Assembly: GCA_027081565.1 (NCBI GenBank)
Contig: JALWKG010000078.1
Span: forward strand, 1-6,410
DNA length: 6,410 nucleotides
Source: Helicobacteraceae bacterium
GTDB lineage: Bacteria > Campylobacterota > Campylobacteria > Campylobacterales > Sulfurimonadaceae
Reading direction: 5' to 3'
Position numbers and translations under genes: made by a program. This document shows positions 4,909-6,410 of this stretch, piece by piece. How positions within the stretch are numbered: the first letter of the stretch is position 1; each line of letters begins with the position of its first letter. The notes under the pieces were generated by a model. It saw only the letters and a program-made list of their open reading frames with translations, had not been told where the DNA came from and made no database searches.

Positions 4909-6410
4909 TTGGCAGAGTTTACAGTTAAAACAGAGTATGAGCCGGCAGGTGACCAACCTACCGCAATCAAGACCCTTACAGAGAGCATCTTGAAGGGGAA
5001 CCGCTATCAGACACTTGAGGGTGTGACGGGTTCGGGTAAAACCTATACGATGGCTAAGACCATTGAGGCGACTAAGATGCCAACCATCATCATGACCCAT
5101 AACAAGACCCTTGCTGCTCAGCTCTACTCTGAGTTCAAAGGCTTTTTTCCCAACAACCATGTTGAGTACTTCATTAGTTACTATGACTACTATCAGCCTG
5201 AGGCTTACATCCCCCGTCAAGACCTTTTTATAGAAAAAGACAGTGCTATTAATGATGAATTGGAGCGTATGCGCCTCTCTGCTACCGCTAACCTGCTCTC
5301 TTATGATGATGTCATTGTCATCGCTTCTGTCTCTGCCAACTACGGTCTGGGAGATCCTGAAGAGTATGAAAAAATGGTGCAGGCCATTGCTATCGGCGAT
5401 GAGATCAACCAGAAGAAACTTTTATTACGACTCATCGATATGGGGTATGCACGTAATGATACTTACTTTGATAGCGGCCATGTTCGCGTGAGTGGAGATG
5501 TTATAGACATCTATCCGCCCTATATGCAAGATGAAGCTGTTCGCGTAGAGTTTTTTGGAGATGAAGTTGAGGCGATCTACTCTTTTGAAGTCATCTCCAA
5601 CAAAAAGCTTGAAGATCATAAAAAGTTTACCATCTACGCTACCAGCCAATTTACTGTAGGACAAGAGAAGCTCTCGGTTGCTGTAAAACGTATAGAAGAG
5701 GAGTTGGATGAACGTCTGGACTACTATCTAAAAGAGAACCGTATCGTAGAAGCACAACGTCTAAAACAGCGTACAGAGTTCGACTTGGAGATGCTAGAGA
5801 CTACGGGAATGTGTAAAGGAGTTGAGAACTACTCACGACTATTTACAGGAAAAAAACCGGGAGAGGCGCCTTATACACTTTTAGACTACTTTGATCTGCA
5901 TCATGACAAGTACATGATCATTGTAGATGAGTCTCACGTCTCTCTTCCACAGTTTAGAGGCATGTATGCAGGAGATCGCAGCCGTAAAGAGGTCTTAGTC
6001 GATTATGGGTTTAGACTGCCAAGTGCCTTAGACAACAGACCACTGCAGCTTGACGAATTTATAAACAAAGCACCACATTACCTTTTTGTTTCCGCAACCC
6101 CTGCACCTTATGAGTTAGAGATCTCAGCTGCCAAAGCTGACCAGATCATACGTCCTACCGGACTTCTTGACCCACCGATCACCATTAAAGACTCTGAAAA
6201 CCAAGTTGAAGACTTACATGATGAGATTGTGAAGACAGTGGCCAAAGGAGACCGAGTCTTAGTCACTGTTTTGACCAAAAAAATGGCGGAGGGACTTACA
6301 AAATATATGGCAGACCTTGGTGTAAAGATACAGTACATGCACTCAGACATCGATGTCATCGAACGTAACCAAATAATACGTGGACTTCGTGCCGGCGACT
6401 TTGATGTCTT
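4909..6410 (+). CDS. uvrB: Excinuclease ABC subunit B, N-terminal 500 residues
   Basis: UvrB is the damage-verifying, helicase-fold subunit of bacterial nucleotide excision repair. UvrA loads it onto lesions and it then recruits UvrC for incision. The window ends after codon 500 of a protein usually about 660 residues long; the end of helicase domain 2 and the C-terminal UvrC/UvrA-binding UVR motif are missing. Visible: GDQP (14-17), GVTGSGKT Walker A (38-45), NKTLAAQLYSEFK (65-77), the damage-probing beta-hairpin YYDYYQPEAYIP (91-102), RLSATANLL (122-130), DESH Walker B (340-343), SATP motif III (395-398), TVLTKKMAEGL (453-463) and MHSDID (477-482). No frameshift is seen. Start: TTG at 4909, 7 nt after AAAAGG (4896-4901), places the N-terminus as in homologues (F-x-V-x-x-x-Y-x-P-x-GDQP). 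An in-frame GTG at 4891 lacks a ribosome-binding site. The gene stands alone and diverges from the small coiled-coil gene. Confidence 0.97.
   Translation, partial: MAEFTVKTEYEPAGDQPTAIKTLTESILKGNRYQTLEGVTGSGKTYTMAKTIEATKMPTIIMTHNKTLAAQLYSEFKGFFPNNHVEYFISYYDYYQPEAYIPRQDLFIEKDSAINDELERMRLSATANLLSYDDVIVIASVSANYGLGDPEEYEKMVQAIAIGDEINQKKLLLRLIDMGYARNDTYFDSGHVRVSGDVIDIYPPYMQDEAVRVEFFGDEVEAIYSFEVISNKKLEDHKKFTIYATSQFTVGQEKLSVAVKRIEEELDERLDYYLKENRIVEAQRLKQRTEFDLEMLETTGMCKGVENYSRLFTGKKPGEAPYTLLDYFDLHHDKYMIIVDESHVSLPQFRGMYAGDRSRKEVLVDYGFRLPSALDNRPLQLDEFINKAPHYLFVSATPAPYELEISAAKADQIIRPTGLLDPPITIKDSENQVEDLHDEIVKTVAKGDRVLVTVLTKKMAEGLTKYMADLGVKIQYMHSDIDVIERNQIIRGLRAGDFDV

Noticed and set aside
4894..5220. 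Minus-strand 108-codon frame and other frames inside uvrB
   Set aside because: They are shadows of the intact uvrB coding sequence.

Overview
The window looks like chromosomal DNA of a Campylobacterota (epsilonproteobacterial) species, possibly of the Sulfurovum/Sulfurimonas type. This rests on the style of the UvrB, PurA and HisZ proteins, moderate-to-low GC, AT-rich intergenic regions and closely packed genes. It is an inference from family resemblance, since no rRNA or other marker is present.

Layout from left to right: (1) the N-terminal 72 codons of an LpxR-family outer-membrane lipid A deacylase on the minus strand, cut by the window edge. (2) An AT-rich stretch, 219-677, with no intact gene. 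It holds a 25-nt dyad just upstream of the lpxR-like gene, a probable decayed minus-strand reading frame (336-578) with an internal amber stop, and a hairpin that probably ends the purA transcript. (3) A three-gene minus-strand operon transcribed from a good sigma70-type promoter near 4003-4030: a class V PLP aminotransferase, then hisZ (11-nt overlap), then purA (7-nt gap). (4) A 216-bp gap holding that promoter and a cluster of TGAAAC half-sites. (5) Two small minus-strand genes, 75 and 74 codons. The first encodes a coiled-coil protein resembling ZapB/TIGR02449 and the second a short protein with a ZapA-like layout. (6) A divergent promoter region, then the first 500 codons of uvrB on the plus strand, cut by the window end.

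Functionally this is mostly housekeeping DNA: nucleotide and amino-acid metabolism, excision repair, and possibly division-ring accessory proteins. HisZ and PurA are metabolically linked. HisZ supports the ATP-consuming first step of histidine synthesis, that pathway releases AICAR back to IMP, and PurA takes IMP toward AMP and ATP. The least-described part is the small coiled-coil/ZapA-like pair. The least ordinary part is the left end, where a decayed gene sits beside an LpxR-family gene. I found no CRISPR array, insertion sequence, tRNA, rRNA, toxin-antitoxin pair or recognisable defence system.
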